NCBI RefSeq assembly: GCF_026745355.1
Contig: NC_079202.1
Span: forward strand, 34,499,707-34,563,706
Origin: Beta vulgaris subsp. vulgaris
Lineage: Eukaryota; Streptophyta; Magnoliopsida; Caryophyllales; Amaranthaceae
Direction: 5' to 3'
Length of the DNA: 64,000 nucleotides
Positions 1 through 11,374 of this stretch are shown piece after piece. The notes under the pieces were generated by a model, which made no database searches, had not been told where the DNA came from, and was given only the letters and a program-made list of their open reading frames with translations. The stretch's first letter is position 1. Each line of letters starts with the position of its first letter. The translations under genes and the position numbers were made by a program.

Positions 1-374
1 ATAAAGATGGGAGTTTCTAAATAAGTGAAAACTTAAGGTGGTTTTGTGCAAATTATCCTAATAATTTTAATGAACATGCACATTTTTTTTAAAAGGATGC
101 AAGGGATATGCTTAATAACATTAACTAATTAGAACACATATTTGTAATTTTGTGGAAACATGGATCACTAAGAGATGTTAGATCAGATGGTGATCCTTTG
201 AAAACCCTTACATAAGGTCAGGGGTTCGAGTCAGACTTCAACATATTTATTTTTTAAATATGACCACTTGACTTTGTTGATTAACAGATACGTGGCAAAA
301 TTCTAGTGGCAGGAGGAGGGTGGGACGTGGCGCATCGACGTTGTTACGCACGCCTTTTAATATATTTGTATAGA
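1..374 (-). mobile_element. Helitron, 5' terminal part (element continues off the left edge)
   Basis: Read on the minus strand, the sequence starting at 374 is TCTATACAAATATATTAAAA followed by GGCGTGCG, which is the 5' TC end typical of short plant Helitrons. A second example with almost the same opening lies on the + strand at 50679. The rest of this stretch is AT-rich and non-coding. The 3' CTRR end and hairpin are outside the window, so this rests on the 5' terminus alone. Confidence 0.55.
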
Positions 375-740
375 TATAAACAAGTTTCATGTTGGAATTA
401 TGTGATAATATAAATAAATAATAATAATGTTAAAGAGTACATATTAAGGCAACATTATAATAACTCTAATACTAAAAGCTACATTAATGCAATCTAATAG
501 CTAGCTCTAGTTATGGCAAAATCCTAACTAATGTATCATAAACAATCATCACAAATAATATAGCTCGTCAACTTGTCTCGAACTTCATCCAATTCTTTAA
601 TGATGAAGTCATCCAACTTTAAAGTGTTGTTATTCATATAAACCTTGCAATAATATGAATGAAATCAATTAACAAGATTAATTCAAACATTTACAATACA
701 CGATAACAACTAACTCTTGTAACTATAAGCTAAAGAACCA
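375..740. other. AT-rich intergenic sequence
   Basis: No ORF, RNA gene or terminal repeat is recognised here. It separates the Helitron end from the tandem array that begins near 741. Confidence 0.5.
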
Positions 741-1610
741 AGTTTCAGTTTCATTTTGTTGATTTTTGTGAATTTGTGTTATTTTACTTCCCAAAACTAA
801 CTACATGTTACATATAAGAGCAAAACTAATAACACACACCACTTACTCTATGCATATTTAAAGTGTTAATGTGAAATTTAGGGGCAAAAGATTAGAAGTT
901 GAAGTTTTGGGTTCATTTCGGGGTCGATTTTGGTGAGAAATCCAATTTCTCACCCAATATGAACTTACTATTGCAACCAAACATAAACCAAACATACATC
1001 ACTTAATCAACACATTTGAATTATATATGTCAAATTTAGTTGGGATTAGTCAAAGTACTAAGTTTCGGGTTCATTTTGTCATTTTTTTGTGAATTTGAGC
1101 TATTTTACTTCCCAAAACTAACTACATCTTACATATAGGAGCAAAACTAACACACACAACTTACTTTATGCACACTTAAAGTGTTAATGTGAAATTTAGG
1201 TGCTTTAGATTAGAATTTCAAGTTTTGGGTTCTTTTCGGGGTTGAGTTTGGTGAAAAAATCAAATTTTCACCTAATATGAACTTACTATTGCAACTACAA
1301 CTAAACCAAACATATATCTGTTATATCACTTAAACTATACATATTTGAGCTGTATATGTCAAATTTAGTTGGAATTGGTGAAACTACCAAGTTTTGGGTT
1401 CAATTTGTCGATTTTTGTGAATTTGAGCTATTTTACTTCTCAAAACTAACTACATCTTACATATAGGGGCACTAACACACACCACTTACTTTGTGCAGAC
1501 TTGAAGTGTTAATGTCAAATTTAGGTGCAAAAGATTAGAAATTCAAGTTTTAGATTCGTTTCGGGGTCAATTTCGGTGAAAAATTCACTTTCTCACCCCA
1601 CAATGGCAAC
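741..1610. repeat. Long-period tandem array, about 2.7 copies of a 320-330 bp unit
   Basis: The opening motif AGTTTC(A/G)GGTTC-like recurs at 741, 1061 and 1390. Each time it is followed by the same order of words: TTTTGTGAATTTG, ATTTTACTTC.CAAAACTAAC, ACACACACCACTTAC-like, AAGTGTTAATGT and TTCTCACC. Units differ by substitutions and small indels, so it is an old array. No coding potential is seen. It could be a short satellite-like array or the internal repeats of a larger element whose ends I did not find. Confidence 0.75.
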
Positions 1611-1862
1611 TCAAATGCTTCCTCTAATGTAGTCTAAAAGGAAGTATTACAGAATATGTAATAAACATTTGGAATACTATTTGAACTACTTTTTTCAATT
1701 TTGTTACATTGTCATTGACAATGTTTTTCCGTCTAATGTGTTATTTACTGAATGTGAATTGTTCTTTCATTTATATAAATTTCATCATTTCAAATTTTCT
1801 TCTTAATATCTCTTATTTTGTTTGATAAAAAATAAAACAAATCATATTTATATATGGGCTCC
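1611..1862. other. AT-rich intergenic sequence before CACTA element
   Basis: AT-rich, non-coding. It ends with the CAT target site (1863-1865) used by the CACTA element. Confidence 0.5.
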
Positions 1863-1865
1863 CAT

Positions 1866-3177
<1,312 letters not shown>

Positions 3178-3180
3178 CAT

Positions 3181-4027
3181 GCAATCTTGCATGGTTTTAA
3201 AAAGTAGTAGAATTAAAAATAAATTGATTCTTCTACCTTTAGGGTGTACTTGATTAGGAGGAAAGTGTTGTATAGGAAAAACAATTTTAATCATTATATT
3301 ATGTTTGGTTTGGATCGGATCAAGAAAGAGAAAACATGCATGGATTGGAACTTTATTTTTTAAGGGTGGAAATACTTTTCCTAGGGGGCAAGGGAAGCAC
3401 ATTTTCCCCAACTCTATTAAACAATAACACAACACAAATAAAAGAAAATGGGTTCAAAGGAAGGTTACTTTCCTTGTAACCAAATACTTTTCGCTAGTAG
3501 TGTCGAATTGTGATTTTAGGTAGGTAATGGGCAAAGGGGAAAATTGTCAGTCAATTGTACTTGTTCCACCATAATAACAACTAGATCAGTTGGAAATCAC
3601 GGGTCATAAGTCAATTTTAAAAAATTCTTAATACATGATATAATTTTAAAAGCTTTTGATGACTAAAATCTTAAATATGTAAAACAAAAAATTTGGTCAA
3701 CTAAAAAAACTAGTACTATCAATACAAATATATTAAAAGGCCTTACGGTGCCACATAGCGCTCTTTCTAAGGCCATTTTATTAGTATTGAGTTTGATCCT
3801 GTGACTTCAAGGATATATATATTAAAATCTTAACCATTAGACCTAGGGATTTTTAGCGTTATCTTTTTAAAGTATAATATTAATAAATGAAAATTTTCCT
3901 TTATCCGGGAGATAGTCTGGGCCTAATAACTCGTTATATTTGAAAAACCGAGGGACTGATCGTTATCATTTTCAGTTTTCAATTTTTTTGAAAACCAAAA
4001 ACCATAATATGAAAACTGAAAAAGTAG
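3181..4027. other. Intergenic sequence between CACTA element and the nested retrotransposon complex
   Basis: No gene recognised. The last 100 bases (about 3930-4027) contain words such as CATTTTCAGTTTTC and GAAAACCAAAAACC that resemble sequence on the far side of the complex near 27150-27250. A further, outer MITE may therefore be split here too; I could not define its ends. Confidence 0.4.
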
Positions 4028-4173
4028 GGTCCGTTCAGTATTTCTGTGGTTTTCTATTTTTTGGTTTTTTAATTTTCAAAGTCATATGATAAATGTCCTA
4101 TAATGAATAAAAAATTAGTCATATTTGTTGGGAACATGATGATTTTGAAAACTGACAACTAAAAAGTGAAAAC

Positions 4174-4438
4174 TGTTGAGAAACAGTGGAATGAACAATT
4201 CCACTGTTTACCTATGTGTGAAGTCCACTGTTCACATATGTGTGAAGTCCATATTTCCTGCGTGCATTCAATGCATGTCAGGTAATTATCGTCCTTGTTG
4301 AAAACTTTACAATTGTGCACAGTAGAAAACTTTGCTTATAAATACATCGATGTAAGAAATCAGTTTACACAACAATACGAATAACAATACTCTCTGATAT
4401 ATTTACATAACTTCTCTCTCTCTATATTTCTCACAACA
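4174..4438 (+). repeat. 5' LTR of the copia element
   Basis: 265 bp, TG...CA ends. A TATA box, TATAAATA, is at 4337-4344. A short internal repeat (ATGTGTGAAGTCCA twice, about 4213-4252) may be regulatory. It pairs with the 3' LTR at 26779-27040. Confidence 0.95.
4337..4344 (+). promoter_or_regulatory. TATA box of the copia 5' LTR
   Basis: TATAAATA lies about 100 bp before the LTR end, a usual place for a copia promoter. The same word is present in the 3' LTR, which would drive transcription toward SOL1, whose start codon is about 400 bp further on. Confidence 0.6.
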
Positions 4439-4453
4439 CGTTATCAGCACGAG
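4439..4453 (+). other. Copia primer-binding site region
   Basis: CGTTATCAGCACGAG follows the 5' LTR directly. This word is common immediately after plant copia LTRs and is taken as the tRNA primer site. The exact tRNA was not determined. Confidence 0.6.
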
Positions 4454-4554
4454 TGTTCTACCGAAAATTTTTTAAGGTATTTTTAAAATCTTTACACCCA
4501 TTTTGTTTTTAAGTTTAAATTTTTTTTCCAAGCCCAACCCTTTACTATCGGAAC

Positions 4555-4878
4555 ATGGATCAACAAAGTAACGGGATTAACATTGTTTTACACAATGTCT
4601 CTGTCTCGGGTGTTTATATTTGGATAGAGCGAAACAATGTGTCATTCACTACCAATCCAGCGAGGGGAACTGTAATACAGCCCCGACCCAGTAACCGTAA
4701 CGACGGTACAAATACCCGTACTACAGAAAACCCACAAACCCCTGTTTCCAACATCAATAATAACCCTCCTATACAACCAGTTGAAAATCAACCTCCGCCT
4801 AGTAATAAAAGAGATAGAGATGAACTGGAAGAAACTAGTAGTAAACGTCACCATGCTGCTAACGCAGAAAACAAATAA
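4555..4878 (+). CDS. Small ORF in the copia leader, 107 codons, unknown function
   Basis: I do not recognise this protein. It begins MDQQSNGIN, is rich in Asn, Pro and Thr in the middle, and ends with a charged stretch containing NKRDRDELEETSSKRHH, which resembles a nuclear-localisation signal. The ATG is the first after the primer site and stands in a fair context (GGAACATGG). It lies in the normal leader position of the copia, about 115 bp after the LTR, and the gypsy insertion begins about 100 bp after its stop. It may be a leader ORF of this copia family, a degraded gag start, or chance. Real gag starts far downstream at 19769. Confidence 0.35.
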   Translation: MDQQSNGINIVLHNVSVSGVYIWIERNNVSFTTNPARGTVIQPRPSNRNDGTNTRTTENPQTPVSNINNNPPIQPVENQPPPSNKRDRDELEETSSKRHHAANAENK

Positions 4879-4975
4879 TTTTAACGCCACCTTCATGGAG
4901 GACAAGGACATTTTATTTACGTTATTTTATTTGCTCTTGAACCGCCTATATGGACAGGTGATAAGAGGTTTTTAG

Positions 4976-6620
4976 TGTGTCGTTAAGGCACTAAGAACCG
5001 CTTCCCAAACAATATTTATAAGTCCTAACAAGCAATTACTAAGAGAATAGTAAGGGCAAGTCAAGGGTCGATCCACAGGGAAAATGGGATTGATTAAAGT
5101 CTATCAAGTCCATACTACCTAATTGAAAGGTATTTGGGGGTTTGAAAGATGTTTGGTAACAATTAAGACTAACTAACAACTAGAACAAGCAAATATCAAG
5201 ATTTAAATATCAAATAAAAGACACTAGAGTTAAGGTTACTAGTATGAATAAGAACGGATGATGATTGTTAATGCGATTGTGAAGCAACAAAGACGATTAT
5301 GCAAGGTTTAGTTCTCCTCTAAAATACTCGAGTCCTCTCTCGAATGGTCCTCAAGAGTAATCACTTAATCAATCAACTAAATCCTCTCTCGAATGGTCTT
5401 TAGTTAATTGAATAAGAGATTCAATAAGTTTGGAAAACCCCTAATGAAGGATCCCCTTAATTTCCATCCAATATCTTGGTTTAGAAATTAAGTTGATTCT
5501 TGGGGATGATAAAAGAGTTCAAAATTCGATTTAAGAACATTTGAAATCAAAATACCAAAGTATAAATGTGATCAATATCTATCCTAAGGTCTCAAAACAC
5601 CAAGATCAATGCATAAGCTTCTCCATACATCACAATCACATCAACATCATATTTAAAACCCTAATTCATACTTTCACCCTAACCCTAGATTATGAAACTA
5701 CTCACTAATCATGGAGTTAAAGCAATTAAACAATGAATCTATGACTAATCTAAGGCTAAACATGATTAACTAATAATTAAACTAATGTAAATCGCAATTA
5801 TGGGACTAAGAGAATAAAGATCTAGAATAATCAAAAGCAAGAACAAAGACGGAAATAATGAAAATAAAAACTAAAACTTCGAATTGAATTGAATGAAAAG
5901 TACCTTGAATGTCAATCGAATCACAAACTATGATCACTAATCTCAATTATCAATGGAAACTAAAGTGTTTTCTCTCTAATACAAAACCCTAAAATATTCT
6001 GTAAAAACTAGAATAAAGCGTCCGTCCAAAACTACCAAAGAAAAAGGGGTTTAATGATCGATTTCCTATTCCGGAACGCATGGTGCGGGTGCACCAAAAG
6101 GAGGTGCGGGCGCACCATGCTCAGGTGCGGGCGCACCATGCTCAGGTGCGGGCGCACCTGAGTCTTCTGTCTCTTTCTGAATTCCTTCGTCAAGATGTGC
6201 GGGCCCACCAGACGCAGGTGCGGGCGCACCTTGTGCTGGGTGCGGGCATACCGAAGTCGTCTGTAATATGTCTCATAATAAGTCGATGGTGCGGGCGCAC
6301 CATCGTGTGCGGGGCAGCTCTAGGCGCACCTCATGCTCCCTCTCATCCTCTAGCTCGTTCCCTTGTGCCATGTCTCGCATTACTCGGCCCCGAGAAGGGT
6401 CATACCTGCAATAAAAACACGAGCAAACATGGTGAAAGCATATGCGCCAGAAATTCGATCAAAATAGATCGAAAATCTAGCAAAATGTCACTATGATCAA
6501 GTATGATCAAGTGAATTAAATAGAAGGGAAAAGTGAGGAGAAAGAAGGAAGAAAAGGAGAAAAAGGGAGCTAAAACAAGCCAAAAAAAAGTCATAAAGTG
6601 CGTTAGAAACGCACTTATCA
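4976..6620 (-). repeat. 3' LTR of the minus-strand gypsy-like element
   Basis: On the minus strand the LTR opens TGATAAGTGCGTTTCTAACG at 6620, directly after a polypurine tract, and ends near 4976 with CCTTAACGACACA. It includes TCGATCCACAGGGAA (5069-5083), a word I associate with plant gypsy LTRs. It is about 1.6 kb, AT-rich apart from a GC-rich patch (6080-6310), with no coding capacity. The partner LTR is not found in this window. Confidence 0.6.
6082..6301. repeat. Cluster of near-palindromic GGTGCGGGCGCACC units
   Basis: Exact or one-off copies of the 14-mer occur at 6082, 6103, 6124, 6145, 6217 and 6288; the first four are spaced 21 bp apart. The unit is an imperfect palindrome (GGTGCG/CGCACC arms). 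Degenerate copies lie near 6197 and 6239. It stands out as GC-rich inside an AT-rich LTR. The ORF at 6080-6496 is a by-product of these repeats. Confidence 0.85.
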
Positions 6621-6633
6621 AACTCCCCCAAGC
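6621..6633 (-). other. Polypurine tract of the minus-strand gypsy-like element
   Basis: On the minus strand GCTTGGGGGAGTT abuts the LTR start TGATAAG. This sets the orientation and LTR edge. Confidence 0.7.
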
Positions 6634-8176
6634 TTAGCGTTTTGCTTGTTCTCAAGTAAACCAAGAATGAGAATGAAGGAAAGAAAAAGAAAAGGAGAAT
6701 AAAAAGAAAAGGGAAACATACAACAAACTAACCTATATGCTCTAAATGCAAGGTTACAATCATGACATGCAAGCTAAATGAGTTCATAGCAAGATTTAGG
6801 AGACCAACCAAACACAAGAGGGAAGATGATTAGGAAGCACAAAAGTGACTCTAAGGTCTCAATCCACCGATCAACCGAGTCTTTTTGAAAGAAAGCTTTC
6901 TAAGAATGATTTTCTCACTCTTCTCCACTTCCAAGACCCAAGTTTGACTCCTCCCTAGGGATGCTCAACCATAATTGCTCGCCTCTACCACATTTTGATG
7001 ACCCTCATCATGACTTGCACAAAATCTCGCCCGCCACTACTAAATAGATCAAGTCCAATCTAGAAGTCAAAAGGGACTTTGTTAAGGTTGTAACGGGGCT
7101 AGGTTAGGGATGTGGATTATATTCTAGTAATGTGGTGCAAAAAGGGTAACTGGAGTACAAACTAGGGGTAAATACTCCCCCAAGCTAGTCCTAACACTAT
7201 TCTTAATTAAAGAAATCTCACACATAGCCTTGAATTTCACTTGTTTCTTTGTCACTTTGTGAACTTTTTCATTTTTCTCATCAATTTGATCTTTCTTTCT
7301 TTTCATTTTCAATAATAAACCAAATCAAACAATAAGAACTTTCTTTCTTTTATTTCTTTTGTCTTTCTTTTTCACAAATTTTTTTCTCAACTTTTGCGAT
7401 CATACAAGCACATTAACTCACTTTCAACCAAGACTTAATATCAAAACAACTTAACTCGACACAACTACACATGCACTCCACTTTGGGGAAAGTTTGGCCA
7501 TGACTCATTATGTGGGTTAAGCAAACATTGGATAGAAAGGCTCAGATGGGTTGAGAAGCGAATATTATGCAGGTATTCAAGCTTTTGGTTTTGTAGCTCC
7601 TATTACTAGCAAAAGAAACGCCCTAAATCATTCTCCTAGAGGCTCGTTCTTATGTAATCTTGGGGGCTAAAATGCAAATCACAAGTTAGGCGATCAATGG
7701 TGAGGGTTGTGAGTGAGTCTTACGAGGTTCTTGGCCCTCCTTCGGGGTTTGTCGCACAAGGGGAAAGGCAATCCATTCATCCAACTCGCCTAATTTCAAA
7801 GAGACTCTACCAAAAGTTATCGCTTTCAAGAGACGCTTAAAGTCACAACAGGGCTTCCAAAATCATCAAGTCTAATATAAGGAAGGTCTTCCAATCGAGA
7901 CATGAACACTTTAGCCACAAATCATGCATGCAACCAAGCTATCCTAAATGCAGAAAAAAGAAGAAAAAGAATAAAAGAGGAAAATATTTTTTTTTTTATA
8001 TATGCAAAGCAAAACAAAACTACCAAAGCAAAGCTATACAGGTGAAGAGAAATCAGCAGGGGTGGGGGAAGTCAAAACCAATAGACAGAAGCAATCACCA
8101 ACTGATACCGAAAACCAATGAGACCCCTAAATTCTAACCATCGATGACCCCAAAACTCCCAAGGATATAGACATAC
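6634..8176 (-). other. Non-coding 3' region of the minus-strand gypsy-like element
   Basis: No ORF is supported. It holds CT- and A-rich tracts. A 60-bp segment at 7727-7790 recurs in imperfect form at 18828-18880, with TTTGTCGCACAAGGGG, CAAGGCAATCC-like and ATTCATC shared, showing that both belong to the same element family. Its last bases, CATAC (8172-8176), are the target site of the chromovirus. Confidence 0.6.
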
Positions 8177-8544
8177 TGTAATACCCCATATTTTCAAGTA
8201 TTTATTTATTAATTAAAATATTTATTTTCTAAAATAAATATTTTAAGCAAAGGGTATTTTAGCAATTTCACTCGTTTTAAATTATTTTGGCGGAAGATGG
8301 CGCCAAAATTGGATTTGTTAAACTTTTGGTTTTAAATCCTAGTCAAAATTATTCAAAAAACCAAAAAAAAAAAAAAAAAAAAATTTTTAGGCCATTATTT
8401 TTGACGGGATTGTGAAGTAAATAGGGGAGTTTTGTTTTCCAAATTTATGATGAAGGTTACAAATCTTGGTTTAATCTCCTAATTTATGGTGAAGGTTACA
8501 AACTCTTTAATTTTCAAAATTAAGTACTCTACCTATTCTACTCC

Positions 8545-8552
8545 TATAAATA
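8545..8552 (+). promoter_or_regulatory. TATA box of the chromovirus LTR
   Basis: CTCCTATAAATACCC has the form of a plant core promoter. The same sequence is in the 3' LTR near 16457. The transcript would start shortly after, giving a short R region and a long U5. Confidence 0.6.
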
Positions 8553-9334
8553 CCCACACCTTTAGCCATCTTTTCCACACAAAACTTTGGAGAATCCATA
8601 CTTCAAGGTTCTTCTTTCTCTTCTTATCTATTCTAGTTTTATATTTCTTATTCAAGTTCTAATTCTCTTTGGGTTAAGAAAAGAAAAAGATTTTCCATGT
8701 TTCTTACTCAAAAATATTATGCTCATGATAGGTTATTCATGTTTACATTCATGATTAAGTTCATGTGATAAGTTACTTATTAGATTTTTATTATTGGTTT
8801 GTTAGGAGATCGTTCAAGATTAAGACTAAGTGGAGATACTAGTATACTTTTTGTGCAAGATCAAGGTACGTTATGTAGCTAGATCTTTTAAAATGTGGTT
8901 TATATGATAAAGTTGTTTATTGATTTTATTGGTTGGATTGGTTTAGAAATTTGGTTTAAAATGGTTACAATGTTTTATTATTCACTCTTGAAAGTGAAAA
9001 GAAGGAATGATATTATCAATCATTTTATATAGAAGTTTTGTTATCCTTTTTGGAAAATTAAATTATTTTTACAAGGAAAGGTTGATTGGTTTTTATGAAC
9101 TTTGAATGTTCAAAAAGTTGTTTATGAGGAAAGGAGGTTTATTCATGACTTACAAGTCATATTATTATTATTTCCGCTTGATTAATATCAAGAGATTCAA
9201 AGTCCACTTGTTGGCAATTATAGTTACCCCTTGATATAGCTCCGTGATGGGATGACTAGCTTGGGGGTGTGCACACTTAGCAAAATAGAAGGGGAGATAA
9301 GAAGAGGAATTGTTTTCAGGTTATTTTTAATCCA

Positions 9335-9527
9335 AGTTGTTTGGAAAGAGTTTATTCTTAAAAAGGTTATTCTTGAATTACTATTCAAGTGTTTGGAAAG
9401 AGTTTGTTCTTGTTGTTCTTGAATTATTATTCAAGTGTTTGGTAAGAGTTTGTTCTTAAAATGTTATTCTTGAATTATTATTAAGTGTTTGAAAATAGTT
9501 TATTCTTAAAGAGTTATTCTTGAATTT
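9335..9527 (+). repeat. Internal tandem repeats in the chromovirus LTR
   Basis: About four units of the form GTTTGGAAAGAGTTTGTTCT followed by TATTCTTGAATTATTATT, each 45-65 bp. The same array is in the 3' LTR at about 17245-17437. Confidence 0.8.
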
Positions 9528-9955
9528 TTGGTTATGGAGTTTTCGAAATGAAAAATTATGACGAACTAACAAATGTGTTACTTATTTAGTACATTTCGTA
9601 CTCAGTTTTATACTGACGCGTATTTTCTTTTTCCTATTTGGCTTTGCCCTGTTTACCTTTTTGGTAAGCAGATTTGCAGGTGAATTTTGGATGTGCATGG
9701 GAGCATACTAGGAAGGGGATCTTCACCTAGATTAGAATGTTTCATTTATTTTGAGTTTTGAGACAATATTTACTTTTATTAATAAAGAAGTATTATTATT
9801 TTTGGTTAAAGTCTTCCGCTGCAAGTTATTTTGGTTAGTTAGTAGTTGGTTGCCGAAAGCGTGGTAGTCACGTGGCGGTAATACTCCTAAATTACTCAAA
9901 TATTTATTTATTAAATTATTTATTTAAAAGTGAGTAATTTGGGGGTGTTACAAAG

Positions 9956-9964
9956 TGGTATCAG
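9956..9964 (+). other. Primer-binding site of the chromovirus
   Basis: TGGTATCAG, three bases after the 5' LTR, is complementary to the 3' end of initiator methionine tRNA, the usual primer of plant chromoviruses. Confidence 0.85.
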
Positions 9965-10582
9965 TTTTTCAGGTCTTGAAAAATAAAAGTTGAACATTAA
10001 AATTGATGGGTCGACATAAGATGGGCATATAGAGTTTCGCATTTGCATTCTAAATTGTTTTTGTTAAGTTTACTTATTTTATTTTTGACGATTTGTATAG
10101 ATGCATCTTGCTAGTGCCACAAAAAGGTATATACATATTTATATTTATAATTTTATTTGGAAAGATGAAGGGTATAGATATGTTGGGGTGACAAGCTCTG
10201 TCTAGGATTAGGAAGGCTCTCCCCGACGCTGTGGGTAACTTCCTTACCTGGGAGCTATAATCACCTTGGCTATTCTATATCTTGAAATCAAGTACACTTT
10301 AAAAAAAATTATGATTTTTTTTTAAATAAATATTTTAAGCCAAAGTGGTGCATCTAGTACAAATCTTGAACTATATTTAGTTATCATATATTAGTATTAC
10401 TCTTATGATATTCTTGTAATATCTCAATTCTTTTTACTTTTATATGATTGTTCTTGGAAGTAGAGGAAAAAATTTATGTTATTCCCTATGTATGGGATAA
10501 ACAAAGAGGTCATGCTGCATTGGCCAGCAAATAGTAGTATTATGTGTATTATATTTCTTTTAATGAGTAATTTTGTTAACAG
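9965..10582 (+). other. Chromovirus leader with possible short spliced exon
   Basis: It is non-coding except for a possible nine-codon start exon: ATG at 10101 reads MHLASATK and meets a good donor site (AAAAAG, then GTATAT at 10127). Joining it to the acceptor just before gag (CCTAG at 11370 or CAG at 11373) keeps the frame with the gag ATG at 11375. This is a prediction from sequence only. Confidence 0.35.
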
Positions 10583-11272
10583 ATGATTAACCATATGAGG
10601 GACATGTATTACTCTGAAGAACTTCTTTTGGAAGGAAAAACGGTCCCTGATTTTATAGATGATATTGTTGAGGCCAGTGGTATTAATGCATTTGACTGGG
10701 AGCCATGGGTCAGTGAGGAACCCTACCAAATTCTGTTAGCCTTAATTCACCTTCCTCAGACACCCAAATACCAAATCCTCCATGATAAGTACGCTAATGT
10801 AGTCCTACCAACTGGGGAGTGGAACAGAGATAATCATGAGTTCCAGGGAGTTTGGTTAGCCACTATTCTTCATTTTGGCACCGAGTTAATGTATATAGAA
10901 ATAGATGGAGCCCAAAGGGGTGGGGATGCCATTGATATTGACCTACCTAGCCCAGTATCCACAATTTCTTCAGTTGATAGCATGGGATATGAAGGTTCAT
11001 CTGAGCCTGATAGCCCAGAATATACCCCTCGAGAATACCCAGGCCAATATGATTATATGGCTATTGACGAGTTGGAGAATGTTATTGAGGCGGGCTACCC
11101 AGAGTTTGAAGTCTCCAGTAACCAGGGAATATATAGTTTTGTTTCGGCCATGAAACGGCCTAGTTGTCTTAAGAATATTTTGATACACTCAAATGTTCTA
11201 GTAGTTGTTATGAATAAGGCCTCATATTTGGCCGTGATGTACGAAATATGTGATTGCTATATTTTGAACTAG
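10583..11272 (+). CDS. Unrecognised 229-codon ORF between PBS and gag of the chromovirus
   Basis: I do not recognise this protein. It starts MINHMRDMYYSEELL, is acidic, and has a Ser/Pro/Tyr-rich segment around residues 115-160 with several SP/TP and EYP motifs; there is no zinc knuckle, transmembrane segment or obvious catalytic motif. The ATG is preceded by in-frame stops and immediately by TTTTGTTAACAG, an acceptor-like site. It is intact although gag-pol next to it is full of frameshifts. Same strand as gag, ending about 100 bp before the gag ATG. It could be an accessory retrotransposon ORF, a captured host fragment, or sequence within an intron of gag. Standard Tekay elements as I know them have no gene here. 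Confidence 0.55.
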   Translation: MINHMRDMYYSEELLLEGKTVPDFIDDIVEASGINAFDWEPWVSEEPYQILLALIHLPQTPKYQILHDKYANVVLPTGEWNRDNHEFQGVWLATILHFGTELMYIEIDGAQRGGDAIDIDLPSPVSTISSVDSMGYEGSSEPDSPEYTPREYPGQYDYMAIDELENVIEAGYPEFEVSSNQGIYSFVSAMKRPSCLKNILIHSNVLVVVMNKASYLAVMYEICDCYILN

Positions 11273-11374
11273 TTATATTGACATGGTTATTTATTGAATT
11301 GTTTGGTAGATAGACAGTAATTCTCTGAATGTTTATATATGTATATTTACTCAAACACTTTTACTCCTAGCAGA

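Larger units (their letters stand above)
8177..9952 (+). repeat. 5' LTR of the Tekay-type chromovirus
   Basis: Starts TGTAATACCCCATATTTT and ends TTTGGGGGTGTTACA. A TATA box, TATAAATA, is at 8545-8552. An A-tract of about 21 lies near 8360. A set of about four diverged 45-65 bp repeats (GTGTTTGGAAAGAGTTTGTT-like) is at 9335-9527. Confidence 0.97.

Noticed and set aside
6080..6496. 138-codon + strand ORF rich in VRAH repeats
   Set aside because: Generated by the GGTGCGGGCGCACC array in an LTR.
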